Notes under the pieces: generated by a model
Databases searched by the model: none
Seen by the model: only the letters and a program-made list of their open reading frames with translations
Told to the model about the DNA's origin: nothing
Part shown: piece by piece, positions 1 to 8,548 of the stretch
Layout of the letters: each line of letters starts with the position of its first letter
Position numbering within the stretch: position 1 is the first letter of the stretch
DNA from: Multifurca ochricompacta
Taxonomy: Eukaryota > Basidiomycota > Agaricomycetes > Russulales > Russulaceae
DNA length: 14,771 nt
Reading direction: 5' to 3'
Assembly (NCBI GenBank): GCA_022496185.1
Contig: WTXG01000538.1
Coordinates: 1 to 14,771, forward strand
Program-made: the position numbers and the translations under genes

Positions 1-660
1 GGCCACCTAATTGCCCCAGATATTTGGGCCTCTGCCTGGTAACTCAAACCACAATAGTAAAAGGTGCGTGGCCAGACATCCTCGTGCAAGGCTCGTCGCA
101 CCTTACTATGGTACAATTGAGATGATACCGCGCGTAGCTCTGTCATATGATACATGGTACCACAGCATCGGACAAATTTGGAGGGATATAAGTTGCTCAG
201 AACAAGCTGGGAGGGCGATCGCGACGCGCGTGGGGATAATCCATGGGCCAGGTCTGATAATGCTAATGGATGACATGTCCAGGGCATCCTAACGACGTCC
301 ATATAAATGTCCAGGACTGCCAACATTTCATAGACGCTGTACGGAATTTTATATGGGCGATGGCAACATATCTTGGATAATTGTCCTGCAGAACGTCAAA
401 AACGGGGCTCAGATTCACGAGGGTCGGATCTGGACTACATAACCTAAAAGCTGTGATACGTCAGGTGGGTATGATATGATAGTACTTCACAAGATCCAGC
501 TCACCGCTCCAGGCGTGAAAGTGGCGCTAGGTGCTCGTGTTGTGAAGCATGGGTTGAGACCGAGTCCCAGAGGGTTGCTTAGAAGTGCTGCGTGAGGCTG
601 CATAAGAACGGACCAGGGGCCAGGCAGTGGAGAAGTGTCAAGAGGAGAGTGAATGTGAAG
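1..660. other. Stretch with no supported gene
   Basis: I see no gene here. The longest open frame (11-292, plus strand, 93 codons) has no recognisable motif, and the reverse strand gives nothing better. The sequence is of mixed composition with several CpG-rich spots such as GCGATCGCGACGCGCG near 215-230, so it is not visibly depleted of CpG. It may be intergenic DNA or an old element with no detectable ends. Confidence 0.5.
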
Positions 661-692
661 GTATCAACGGACGGCGACTACTGTTTATAAAT

Positions 693-708
693 TAAATAAA
701 TAAATAAA
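693..708. repeat. Short TAAA microsatellite
   Basis: Four perfect TAAA units lie in an AT-rich patch (about 683-712) within otherwise mixed sequence. It is a simple repeat with no visible link to a gene or element end. Confidence 0.8.
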
Positions 709-784
709 TTCCAATTTGTGTGTGAGCCTATCTACCGGTAATATATTTCGAGATTTCAGTCGTTGAGGACTGAGTTGAGAAAAA

Positions 785-821
785 CGAGCTCGAGCTCGAC
801 TGTCGCGGGCAGGCGACAGTC
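785..821. repeat. Palindrome adjoining a 9-bp perfect stem-loop
   Basis: A 14-bp self-complementary run of alternating CGAGCT (785-798) abuts a perfect hairpin: arm GACTGTCGC (798-806), loop GGGCAG (807-812), arm GCGACAGTC (813-821). Nothing around it identifies a gene or transposon, so its role is unknown. Confidence 0.6.
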
Positions 822-2664
822 CATCAATGAAATTCAAATACCTCAACCTTATTTGTTGGCAGGAAGCGGTTTCAAAAGTCCTCCGATGTTGAACGGGACG
901 ACCCATTCTGAACGGCGCGTCAACAACGGCTTTGATACGACACCATCAGTGCTGCTCCTCAATGCGGACGAGTGCACCCACACACCCAAACATACCCTCC
1001 GCTCCAGGCGGGACAACTGGGAGGTGGGGGTAGGGGGCACGTCGGCAATGCTCACCGAAACTACGAATGCCATGAAGATGGGCGACAGTGCCTGGATGGA
1101 AGCTGGAAACATTTGTAATCACCAAGCGTAGCACACCCTTAGTCCGGAGCCTACATGGCTCTGAACCTTTGGGGAGGGACAGAACTTACAAGATGATAGA
1201 TATGATATTCTGAATTTTCGGCTGATTAAAATTGCTTTCACTCAACAAAGTGGAAGAGGAGCCTCGCTGAGACGGGCATCCGGCAGGAGGCTGCCCTTGT
1301 CTTCAACGCAGAGGAAGAGACGACTGACTGCTGAAGGAGGGAAAGAAAGGGACCTGGTTCGAGTCATGGTGTTGTTTCTGACTGAACAGAAAACCAAGTC
1401 TGTTGTTATGTTTTATAAAGACCAACAAACAGCAAATGTCGAGGCGAGGAGTAAGCGGGAGGTTTGTCCGAGTCACATGCACTTTTCCACGGTAATTACC
1501 CAGACTCACACGGACTTCTACGGCAAGGGTGGTACTTCACTCAACTACCCAACTCATTCCACTGGGGCGTCATCCACATCAATTAATCAACTTCAATTTC
1601 CTTTGCATTTGTCAACTTGGGCTACCATTTCACTTTCAAATGATTAATGGGCACCGACGATGAAGGACCTGAGACAGAGGTATAACATCCGGAGGGAGTG
1701 GCAATTACAGTCACAAGGCACCCGAGCCATCCCAATTTTATAGATGCAGCTTCTATTGATGAGGTGAGGTGGAAAACGGTCTTGAAGCGAGCAGCAATCG
1801 CAGTTTGGGGTTGCCGTTGGCATACTCCCCAGAAGACCTCACATTTATTCTCTTATGTCCTCCAAAAACCCTCATCAAGAATGTCCTGCTCAGGGCTTGC
1901 GCAGTGCGCCAAGGGCTGCGCGTCCCACCCTCGGGATGTTCAGTCCACACTCTTCCGTTTCCTGACAGGTCACTCCTTTGTTGGGATTTACTGACAGCGA
2001 TTTTCCCCTCACCCCAGGGGCTCTCTCATGTAGGTGAGGGAATAATATGAAGCAGTCGAACATCCTGTGCTCGGGTTCCCACCCTAGACCTTGCCTTGCA
2101 CGGCGGGGAGTACTGCGACCCAAATGCAAGGGCCAACGTTGGCCCGGCTCCATGGAATACTCTGCGATGCGGGATGCCCAGAGGCTCTCCTCAAGTTCCT
2201 AGAGTAATTTCGAGGTCCATGCCTGGATAGCCCCGGCAAAACATGTACGCCCTTCTCTTCTTTTATCTTTTACCCCATGCGAATGCACATCCAGTACGAT
2301 CTATTCTCACACTATCTATAACTCCTGTCTGTGCATGCTAACTCCCTCTCAGTTCCCTCTGGGCCCGGCCCTCCATGTATGTGAGCTGGCAAGCCTTGAG
2401 AGCTAAGCCCCTGGCGCAAGGAGCTATCAAGCGCACTTCCTATGGCACATAAAGAAACTTAAAACAATTCACCGCCGAAGCGAAGCCGGAGTGATCGATA
2501 CCTGGAGCGAGTGATACTTCAAAAGCCCACTACACGTCACCTGCGCACAAGACCGCCCTCGCAGGTCTCCAGAGGGCCATATGAGCCCCAATTCATGCCT
2601 CTGTAAGGATGGCTCGAGCGTTGAGCATGAAACAGCCAGCTATCGCCTTTCCTGAATTTAGAGC
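822..2664. other. Stretch with no supported gene
   Basis: Open frames here are short (at most 122 codons, 763-1131 plus) and overlap each other on both strands without any domain, plausible intron pattern or low-complexity signature I recognise. Local oddities are a G-rich run near 1018-1038, a perfect 16-bp palindrome at 2130-2145 and GC-rich CGAAGC/GAAGCC wording near 2470-2490 that resembles worn fungal retroelement sequence. I see no tRNA. It is best read as intergenic or decayed repeat DNA. Confidence 0.45.
2130..2145. repeat. Perfect 16-bp palindrome
   Basis: GGGCCAACGTTGGCCC is fully self-complementary with no loop. It could be a dyad-symmetric protein-binding site or chance; no flanking gene supports either reading. 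Confidence 0.6.
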
Positions 2665-2942
2665 ACTTAGAATCTAGTTTTTTTTTTTTTTTTTTTTTGA
2701 ACTCGAGTTTATTGACGCGCTTGCGGGACTCAGCCCAATCGCGCGGCTACATCAGGGTACAATGTAACTACTGTGGAGGTGTACATGGAGATGCCGTGTC
2801 TACGGGGACATGCGGGGCGGAAAACTCAAAGAGAAAAACCTAAGGGAGGTAGTACGTGGAGAGGCCGTCCGAGAAAGAGACCGTTTCAAAGTAAGAAAAA
2901 CCTACTAAGTCCAAAAGTCTAAGAGAACTTAGAATCTAGTTT
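2665..2942 (-). mobile_element. 5'-truncated poly(A) retro-insertion with target-site duplications
   Basis: The insert is 2678-2926, read on the minus strand. Its 3' end is a 21-nt poly(A) tail (T run at 2678-2698), preceded about 11 nt upstream by the polyadenylation signal AATAAA. The target duplication ACTTAGAATCTAG occurs at 2665-2677 and 2927-2939; it extends to 16 bp if the first three tail bases are counted. In insert sense the duplication begins AAAC, in line with an L1-like nick made at a T/A-rich site. This is the classical product of target-primed reverse transcription: either a short LINE 3' end or a retrocopy of the 3' part of a host mRNA. The 228 bp before the tail contain no long open frame, so the source transcript cannot be named. 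The intact duplications suggest a fairly recent insertion. Confidence 0.85.
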
Positions 2943-3044
2943 CATATATCTTATCATTTGCATTCCGGGCCGCATGCCCGTCCATTCCTTACACCAGTTT
3001 CACTACCTGCCAGGTTTCTACCTCTCCATCTAAATCATCTCCAC

Positions 3045-3428
3045 CTTTATTGCCTGGCATCATCTCACTTGTCTTCTTTTAATTCTAATTCACCCTCTTT
3101 CTGCTTCATAGCTAGGTCTCCCTGCAAGTATTTAAAGGTACATACAATGCTTGTATTAGACCAGCCAGTGAGCCAACAGAAGCAGAAATCAATCGGCACC
3201 TCTCTCCCTTTCTCTATCTTTCTTTTTGTGCTAAAAGAACTTCTTGACAACATCAAGTGCAAAGGTCAAACGGAACCAACAAGCTGCGATTTCCTCGAGT
3301 TCAAGCACGATACGTTTACATTCGATCTAGTTATCTCAAAAGGGCGTGCTCTCTCCCTCTCTTCTCTGTCTCTCTCATCATCCAGGGAATACTTTGCCTC
3401 GCATTCACTGCAGATTGGATCCGTACAC
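3045..3428 (+). promoter_or_regulatory. Relic copy of the CHAT-gene promoter and leader, inverted
   Basis: On the plus strand this segment aligns with the minus-strand 5' flank of the CHAT gene in unit B (about 14447-14758) and, over most of its length, of unit A. Shared blocks in order are CTTTATTGCCTG, TCTCACTTGTCTT, a TATA-like TTTAAAGGTA (3131-3140), ACAATGCTTGTA, CCAGTGA, GGTCAAA-GGAACCA and a block ending GATTGGATCCG (about 3412-3422). Similarity stops near 3428 and no CHAT coding sequence follows. It therefore looks like the surviving front end of a third family member, in the opposite orientation and more diverged than A from B. It contains CT-rich tracts (3204-3230, 3344-3380). Whether it still drives transcription cannot be seen. 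Confidence 0.75.
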
Positions 3429-3876
3429 CTCCCATCCATGAGACTGTATGAGTTCGAAGCGGAGAGAGATTCCACGAGAGTGAGAAAAGGGGAGAGAAGA
3501 AGGTATTCGATGTCGATGAGAACCCTGAGACAAACGAGTGGCCTTGCAACTCTGGTAGGCCCTTTGCTACACTTGAAGGCTTGAGCACACAAATATAAAT
3601 GGTTGAGAACTGGTCTGCGTCGAATGTCGGTAACGTCGATAATGCCGAATGCGTCAATGAGGTTGAATACGTCGAAAACTCTTGAAACTTGATAGTCCGT
3701 TCGTTACCATCGAAGGCTGTGGCACACAAGTGGAATGAAGAGGTGAGACAAAGCGAGTATTTCATGGATAAGATACTCATCTTTATATAGATGAGGTCTG
3801 TATGAAACGAGCCAAATCCAAGTTTAGTATGCAAAGATGTAAGTAGTATAAGGAAGGACGCGATTCATGGAGGACA
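3429..3876. other. Unassigned sequence with a degenerate CGTCGAATG-like repeat
   Basis: No gene is supported. Between about 3618 and 3682 the sequence revisits a loose CGTCGAATG/CGTCGATAATG motif several times, like a worn minisatellite. Open frames on both strands (for example 3331-3834 minus) are Ser/Thr/Leu-rich and without motif, as expected from skewed composition. This DNA replaces the CHAT body that would be expected after the promoter relic just upstream. Confidence 0.45.
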
Positions 3877-4432
3877 TCACTTCAAGTGTTGAAGATGCCG
3901 GCAGCTTGATCGAGCAGGGTCGTCATGCTTCCCTATACCACAGTCAAGTATGGATGCTACTGTGGCTGCTGCGATGGTTGCTTGGGCAGTACTAGAGATT
4001 CCAATTTCAGAGTCCTTGTTAAGTGTGAGTGATTAGCCCAAGTAATACAAGCTGTAGTCTGTGGCATTATCATATAGGTCAGCCAAAAGTTGGTGACACA
4101 GTATTTGAGTATCGTCGAAGGCGTTGTCACCAACAGTCTCAGAGAGGGGGGTTAGTTTCATGACTGCGATGTCTAATGGGTCAAAGCGGACAAGGTCTGC
4201 AATGGCCTGGAAAAAGCCCAGTCGTGGCAAACCTGTTGTTTGTTGGAGTGGGGTCTGTTACCTGTAGGGTAGCATTGACCTCAGTTGTCGTAGTTTGTAG
4301 CTGGGAGAGTCTGAGGAGTGGGATGGAGGTAGGGTCTGAGGGCCTAGTATGTCTATGTTTTGTGGTGGTAGCTAGGGCAGCCATCCACCTCTCGTGTTGG
4401 ATGGGGGTGGTTTGTTTGGTAGGGGGTAAAAA
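3877..4432 (-). pseudogene. Unrecognised coding remnant X, copy in unit A
   Basis: I do not recognise this protein. Comparison with the unit B copy (9525-10642) supports a former coding frame: an open stretch runs from 4432 (upstream stop TAG at 4433-4435), several differences are at third codon positions, and two length differences are multiples of three. Relative to that copy it has one extra G in a short G run near 4250-4253, which shifts the frame, and an in-frame TAA at 4033-4035 where copy B reads CAA (Gln). The frame then continues to TGA at 3877-3879. It carries 60 codons (bounded by GCCCA at 4036-4040 and 4216-4220) that copy B lacks. The predicted peptide is Thr/Gln-rich at its start and has no visible signal peptide or membrane span. 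It lies about 330 bp downstream of CHAT-A on the same strand and was duplicated with it. Function unknown. Confidence 0.5.
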
Positions 4433-4764
4433 CTATGATTGTGCACAGTTTATAGTGTGTATCTAGTTACTCTAAAAGCCAGTAGTGCGAGCGACCCGAG
4501 GGACAAGCTCAAAGCAGATGGTGGTAATTGGAGAAGAATGATGCACAATCGTCCTCAAGCGATATCCTAGATGCAGTATATAAAGTCACGGGTGATGCCA
4601 AAAAATAAATACTATTTCCAATCATATAACTCCACACGAAGTGATATACTATCGAACAAAAAACCATCTATACAAATTTCAAGACATAGGATGTGAATAG
4701 GCGAAGCCGAAGGCTCTTACCCAAACGTACTAAGGTACTAACCCCTAGCGAAAGCTTTCCTCCA
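4433..4764 (-). other. 3' flank of CHAT-A
   Basis: This is non-coding sequence between the CHAT-A stop and remnant X, matching 10643-10977 in unit B. A block near 4470-4510 (including GCGAGCGACCCGAGGGACAAG on the plus strand) is especially well kept in both units. No AATAAA is present on the gene strand; the AAATAAATA near 4602 lies on the other strand. The best-kept block may mark the start of X or a 3'-end element, which the sequence does not settle. Confidence 0.5.
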
Positions 4765-7700
4765 TCACGCACCATAATGGACAAAGTTCACCCACCGCTC
4801 CAGAGTCATCCCTCTCTTTCTCCTCATCTTCCGCGTAGCATCACGAAGCGCCCTCGCAGACTTCAAGTGATAAGGTATCCCTTGTCCATTCCCAGAGAAC
4901 ATCGACTTGTAGAAATTCTCTGCAAGGTCACGCCCATCTATATCCGCCATCTCCCACATCGTCCGACTACACTTCGAACCCACAGTATTGCACTGCCGCG
5001 GTAAGATGTAGTCCTTCGTCAGCGATACTTTCGTCTGTCAATTCAGCAGTGTGACATGCAGCAAGAAACGCAAATTCAGCAGCAGGCAGTCGAGAGCGTA
5101 CAATATCCAGCAGTGTAAGTCGCTTGTCATCGAACAGCCTGAATGATGCATCGAATGGTTTCCCAGTCTTGAGTGTTCCATGACACACGAAATGTGCAAA
5201 CCCGTGATGTCGGAGTCCCTCTACCACTGCAGCCGGTGTCGCATTCTTCCCACTAAGGGTCGACACCGGCAACCGCGAATTGAGAGACTGTATGACCTCC
5301 ATCTCTCCTAAGACGCCTGTAAGGAAGCATCTGGATGAGCCACGAGAAGCAACGAGGGTTGGTAGGACGTTTGTGAACTTGGTTTTCGAGATTCGATCAG
5401 TGCAGAGAGCGTCGGGGTATATGAAGGGATATACAGATCTGAAAAGTATCGTTTGACCCCGTCATTTGATGGGATTGGGCCCATCGCATGAAGGGGAAGA
5501 GAGCAGAAAACGGAGGTCGGACACCACCAGATTCGTGATTGTTCTGGTACGCCCAAGGCGCATAGCCTGTCGATGACCGGTCTGCCGACGAGATTGTAAA
5601 GGCCCTCGAGTACAAAACGTAAAGCGCGTTTGTATTTGTCTGAACCAAGTCCCTCCTTTCGTGCGACCACTAGGTGATCTCTTAATTTATCTGCACAGTG
5701 GTAGAAATCGTGAGTTCTAGGGATAAGGGAAGGGGGAAAGTCTTGAAAGAGTATGAGGATATCGGAACGCCACTTGTTATGGTTGATAATAATGACTGGC
5801 CCATGTGAGGCGGCAAAGCGAATAGTTTGGAATGACCACGTCTTCAGAAAGTCTCCAAACCCAGGTAATTCTTGGATCTGCGATATGAGCGCATCCCGCT
5901 CCTCCAGAAGCTTCTGTTGCTTGACCACCAGACGACCGAATGGATCCATCCCATCATCAACCTGTGACCCACCATCGCTGATCCCTATAGTCCCACTCGG
6001 CGTGACAGACATGGTGAGTGACTCGAGATCCTGATTAATTGCTACAAGTTTCGTCGCTAAAGGTGAATTAAAGCGAGAAAGATGATCCATGGAATTGCGG
6101 AGACCACGCATTTCAGACCATAGTAATGCCCTTCCTCGTTCTAGAGTCTCAATAGCCTGAGTGAATTGACCCATGTCGATCTGGTAAGACGCGTAGTCCA
6201 GCGGCATATTCTCACAGAGCCCTCGCATTGCGACCAGTCGAGAATGTTGTATTGTAGGGTCGGCGCAGAGACAAATGAGCTCTGTATTAATGACATGGCC
6301 TTTATGTATGCAGCAGAGACGGATGGGTGCCTGGCCCATCGCGCAGTGGATGCCCATAAACATGACAAGCAAATCGGTCGGATACCTTCGCGAAATTGTC
6401 ATTGACACCAAGAAGAAATAGCTCAATGATTTCATCCAAATCCTGTTTGTGACCAAGTAATTTAATGCGTTTGTGTAAAGACGCAACAAGTTGTTGAATT
6501 AGTTCGAAGCGAAAGACTTCGGAATTTTGCATTTCAAGGACGCTCCGATGAAGAGTAATTGACTCGTCGAGGTACACCAGTTTATTCGAGCACTCAAATG
6601 CAGCATGAAGGTCGTAGCCCAAAGAGAGTGTTGGTCGGAACCCATATGGGTGACTCGTGTCAGTTGAAAGAAATAACATTCGGCGATACTTGATAACCTC
6701 TTCAATGTCCTTTATATCCCTTGTATGAGAGAACTTGGTTTTATGCCAATCCGCAAGATCCTCGATGTGTGTGTTGTGATTGGAGTTTCCCGGGGGTGTT
6801 TTGGAGATTAGTTCGCGAAGATTTCGGATTTTCTCCTCTACCACGGTCATCGGATACTCCGCTCGAACAGCATCCAATTTCTCAAATGTGCTGTGAGCTG
6901 AGGACGATGAGGCAAGGCTGACCATTTCGGAAGTATATGAACGTGCTTCTTGAAGGGCTTCTGTGAGACCGAAGTTCTTAAAGCGCATCTCAGCGAGGAA
7001 TGCCATGTTATCGACAATGCTATACCGAATGTCGTTGTCAAGGGAAGAAGAGCCGAGTAAGGTACGAGAGCGGGAAACCGCCTCCTCTAAATATTCTGGG
7101 TTTGGATACATGATAGCCCGAATGAGCGCAAGGGTTGCGGCTAATACCGAAGCCCGACTCTGAGATTGACAGGGGTCATCCCGAAGAGGACTTGAGGCAA
7201 TGATACTCTCTAGGAGTGTCATTGCCTCATCGTAATCGCTGTTTGAATAATTTGTTCTGTATCGAATGAAGAGGGAAGTAACCAGTCCGAAAAGAACTCG
7301 ATGAGACCCTGGCGGGAAGATCTTCAGCGCGTCCCGCAGGCATTGAATGACTTCATCTAACGGCTCTACTTGCTTCCATTGACGAAATTTGTATGAAATG
7401 GCGGAGTCCAAGGCAAGAATGGCGCAAATTGGATAGTTTTCTGAGCTGTGACAGGCAAGAAGTTCTTGGCAGAGGATCACCATCTCCTCAATATCCCTCG
7501 TCCCATCCGCTTCCAGCTTAACTTGAATAGCCAACGCCTCAACAACCAATGTTGTGACGAGTTCGTGCGAGACCTCAAAGGTATCAAGGGGTAGTCCTCG
7601 GAGATAACGAAGGTATTCAATCGTACACTTGACATCTTCAGGTTGCTTGAACTCCTTGGAACGACGAAAAAGGGAAAGTACGAGTTCAAAGAAGACTTGA

Positions 7701-8003
7701 ACCACATTCAGGTAGAATCCCCAGGAAGGTGGAAGAAAGATCGATTCGGTGTAATGAACAATAGACTTGTCGAGATCTTCTTTCTGTTCTGATAGCTCAT
7801 AGCGTTTGAATCGTGATTTAGCCAGACGGTGGATGTAGGTAGTGTAAGCGGGATGAGATCGAGGTATCCATGAGAGAGCACGCTGATGAGAAGTGATGAT
7901 TTGGTCGAGTTCCATAATGGAAGCTGCGAATAAGAAAAAATCAATTACTGATGATAGAAGGGCATATGCTCGGGAAAGTTGTGCACTTACGTTCCTGGGT
8001 CAT
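4765..8003 (-). CDS. TPR-CHAT protein, copy A; frame broken by five single-base deletions
   Basis: Predicted caspase-like (clan CD) protease of the CHAT family behind a helical, TPR-like region. A 13-nt first exon (7991-8003, MTQE) is joined over a 67-nt intron to a long exon (7923-4765). Counting five missing bases, the length is exactly 1,059 codons with the stop. Roughly residues 1-650 are alpha-helical repeats with TPR-like spacing, including ETLERGRALLWSEMRGLR; a helical linker follows; the CHAT domain spans about 775-1058 and ends WVNFVHYGA. The predicted dyad is His about 920 in FVCHG (5180-5182) and Cys about 962 in AACHT (5054-5056). Breaks lie near 6367, 6252, 5319, 4977 and 4963, each a base short of copy B. 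No nonsense substitution is seen once the frame is followed. Bacterial TPR-CHAT proteases act as triggered executioners; the fungal role is unproven. A genuine pseudogene remains possible. Confidence 0.8.
7924..7990 (-). other. Spliceosomal intron 1 of CHAT-A
   Basis: This is a 67-nt intron with donor GTAAGTGC at 7990 and acceptor TTCGCAG ending at 7924, after a pyrimidine-rich TTTTTTCTTATTCG. Splicing joins GAA-C to CT-TCC and keeps the frame into MELDQ. The same donor and acceptor are kept in copy B although the intron body differs in length (53 nt), which supports real splice sites. Confidence 0.75.
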
Positions 8004-8548
8004 GGTTTATTCAATGCACAAAAATCACAGTACCCGGGAGTCCTCTGGCAATGGATTGAGAGAGTAAATGGCGAAAATGGTTGCGGGTGCTGGAGAACGG
8101 CGAGGACTACGCCTATAATACATGTTTTATAGAGCATGAGCGTGAGGAAAAAACGAGGCAACGAGGCAATGCGGGGTGGCTGATTCCCGGCCCGTCAACC
8201 TGGTACCATTTGCTTGACTTTTTGAGCTTGCGATCGTTGGTGTACTCGCAGACCGGATCCAATCCGTGGTGAGTGCGAGGTAAAGTGTGTCCCCGAAAGG
8301 GGAGAGGCAGGGTGTGCCGTACTTGTACTTGCGAATATGCTGCTTGCTGGTTCCATTTGACCTTGCGCTTGTCGTTGTTGTGAAGTTATTTATCACACAA
8401 AGATAAAGAGAAAAAACTAGGTTGCTTGTTCACTGGCTCTACCACAAGCATTGTAGATACCTTTATGTTTTTGTTGAGAGTCCAGGGTGGTATAGTAAGA
8501 AGCAAGTCGTAAAGAGTGAATTTGGATTTAAAAAAAGACAAGTGAGAT
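8004..8548 (-). promoter_or_regulatory. 5' flank and leader of CHAT-A
   Basis: This region matches 14215-14743 in unit B. A canonical TATA box, CTATAAAA, lies at 8132-8125, about 120 nt before the start codon, and copy B lacks it. A second TATA-like site, CATAAAGG (8467-8460), aligns with TATAAAGG in B and TTTAAAGG in the inverted relic. The 8180-8396 part stays open in one frame in both A and B. The two TATA-like sites leave the transcription start open: near 8100 with a short leader, or near 8430 with a leader of about 430 nt. Confidence 0.55.

Larger units (their letters stand above)
3912..8548 (-). repeat. Segmental duplication, unit A
   Basis: This block aligns end to end with 9586-14743: X remnant, CHAT 3' flank, CHAT gene, intron, leader and promoter all match in order. 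The left edge is the shared word GAGCAGGG (3912 and 9586). The right edge is GACAAGTGAGAT, ending at 8548 and 14743. Unit B and the inverted relic continue with matching sequence beyond that point, whereas unit A switches abruptly to the hAT-like element, so the far 5' flank of unit A has been lost. The main length differences are the LTR present only in B and 180 bp present only in A. Confidence 0.9.

Noticed and set aside
1018..1038. G-quadruplex
   Set aside because: The G runs are 3, 2, 5 and 5, so four clean runs of three are not available; at best it is a weak, bulged candidate.
763..1131. 122-codon plus-strand open frame as a gene
   Set aside because: It has no domain or motif, overlaps two comparable open frames on the other strand, and lacks any supporting copy.
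1355..1375. tRNA T-arm (GGTTCGAGTC)
   Set aside because: The flanking bases do not form the required stem and no matching acceptor, D or anticodon arm is found.
2958..3584. 208-codon plus-strand open frame as a gene
   Set aside because: Its Ser/Leu/Phe-rich content follows CT-rich tracts, and most of it overlaps DNA that aligns with CHAT promoter sequence in which this frame is not kept.
4433..4470. 38-nt intron (GTAACTAG to CATAG) before remnant X
   Set aside because: It is shorter than the introns seen here (53 and 67 nt) and below usual fungal limits, although both copies keep the ends; a longer intron with another donor is possible.
5303..5320. Intron as the explanation for frame breaks inside the CHAT genes
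   Set aside because: The partner copy aligns straight through each break with a single extra base; there is no gap of intron size.
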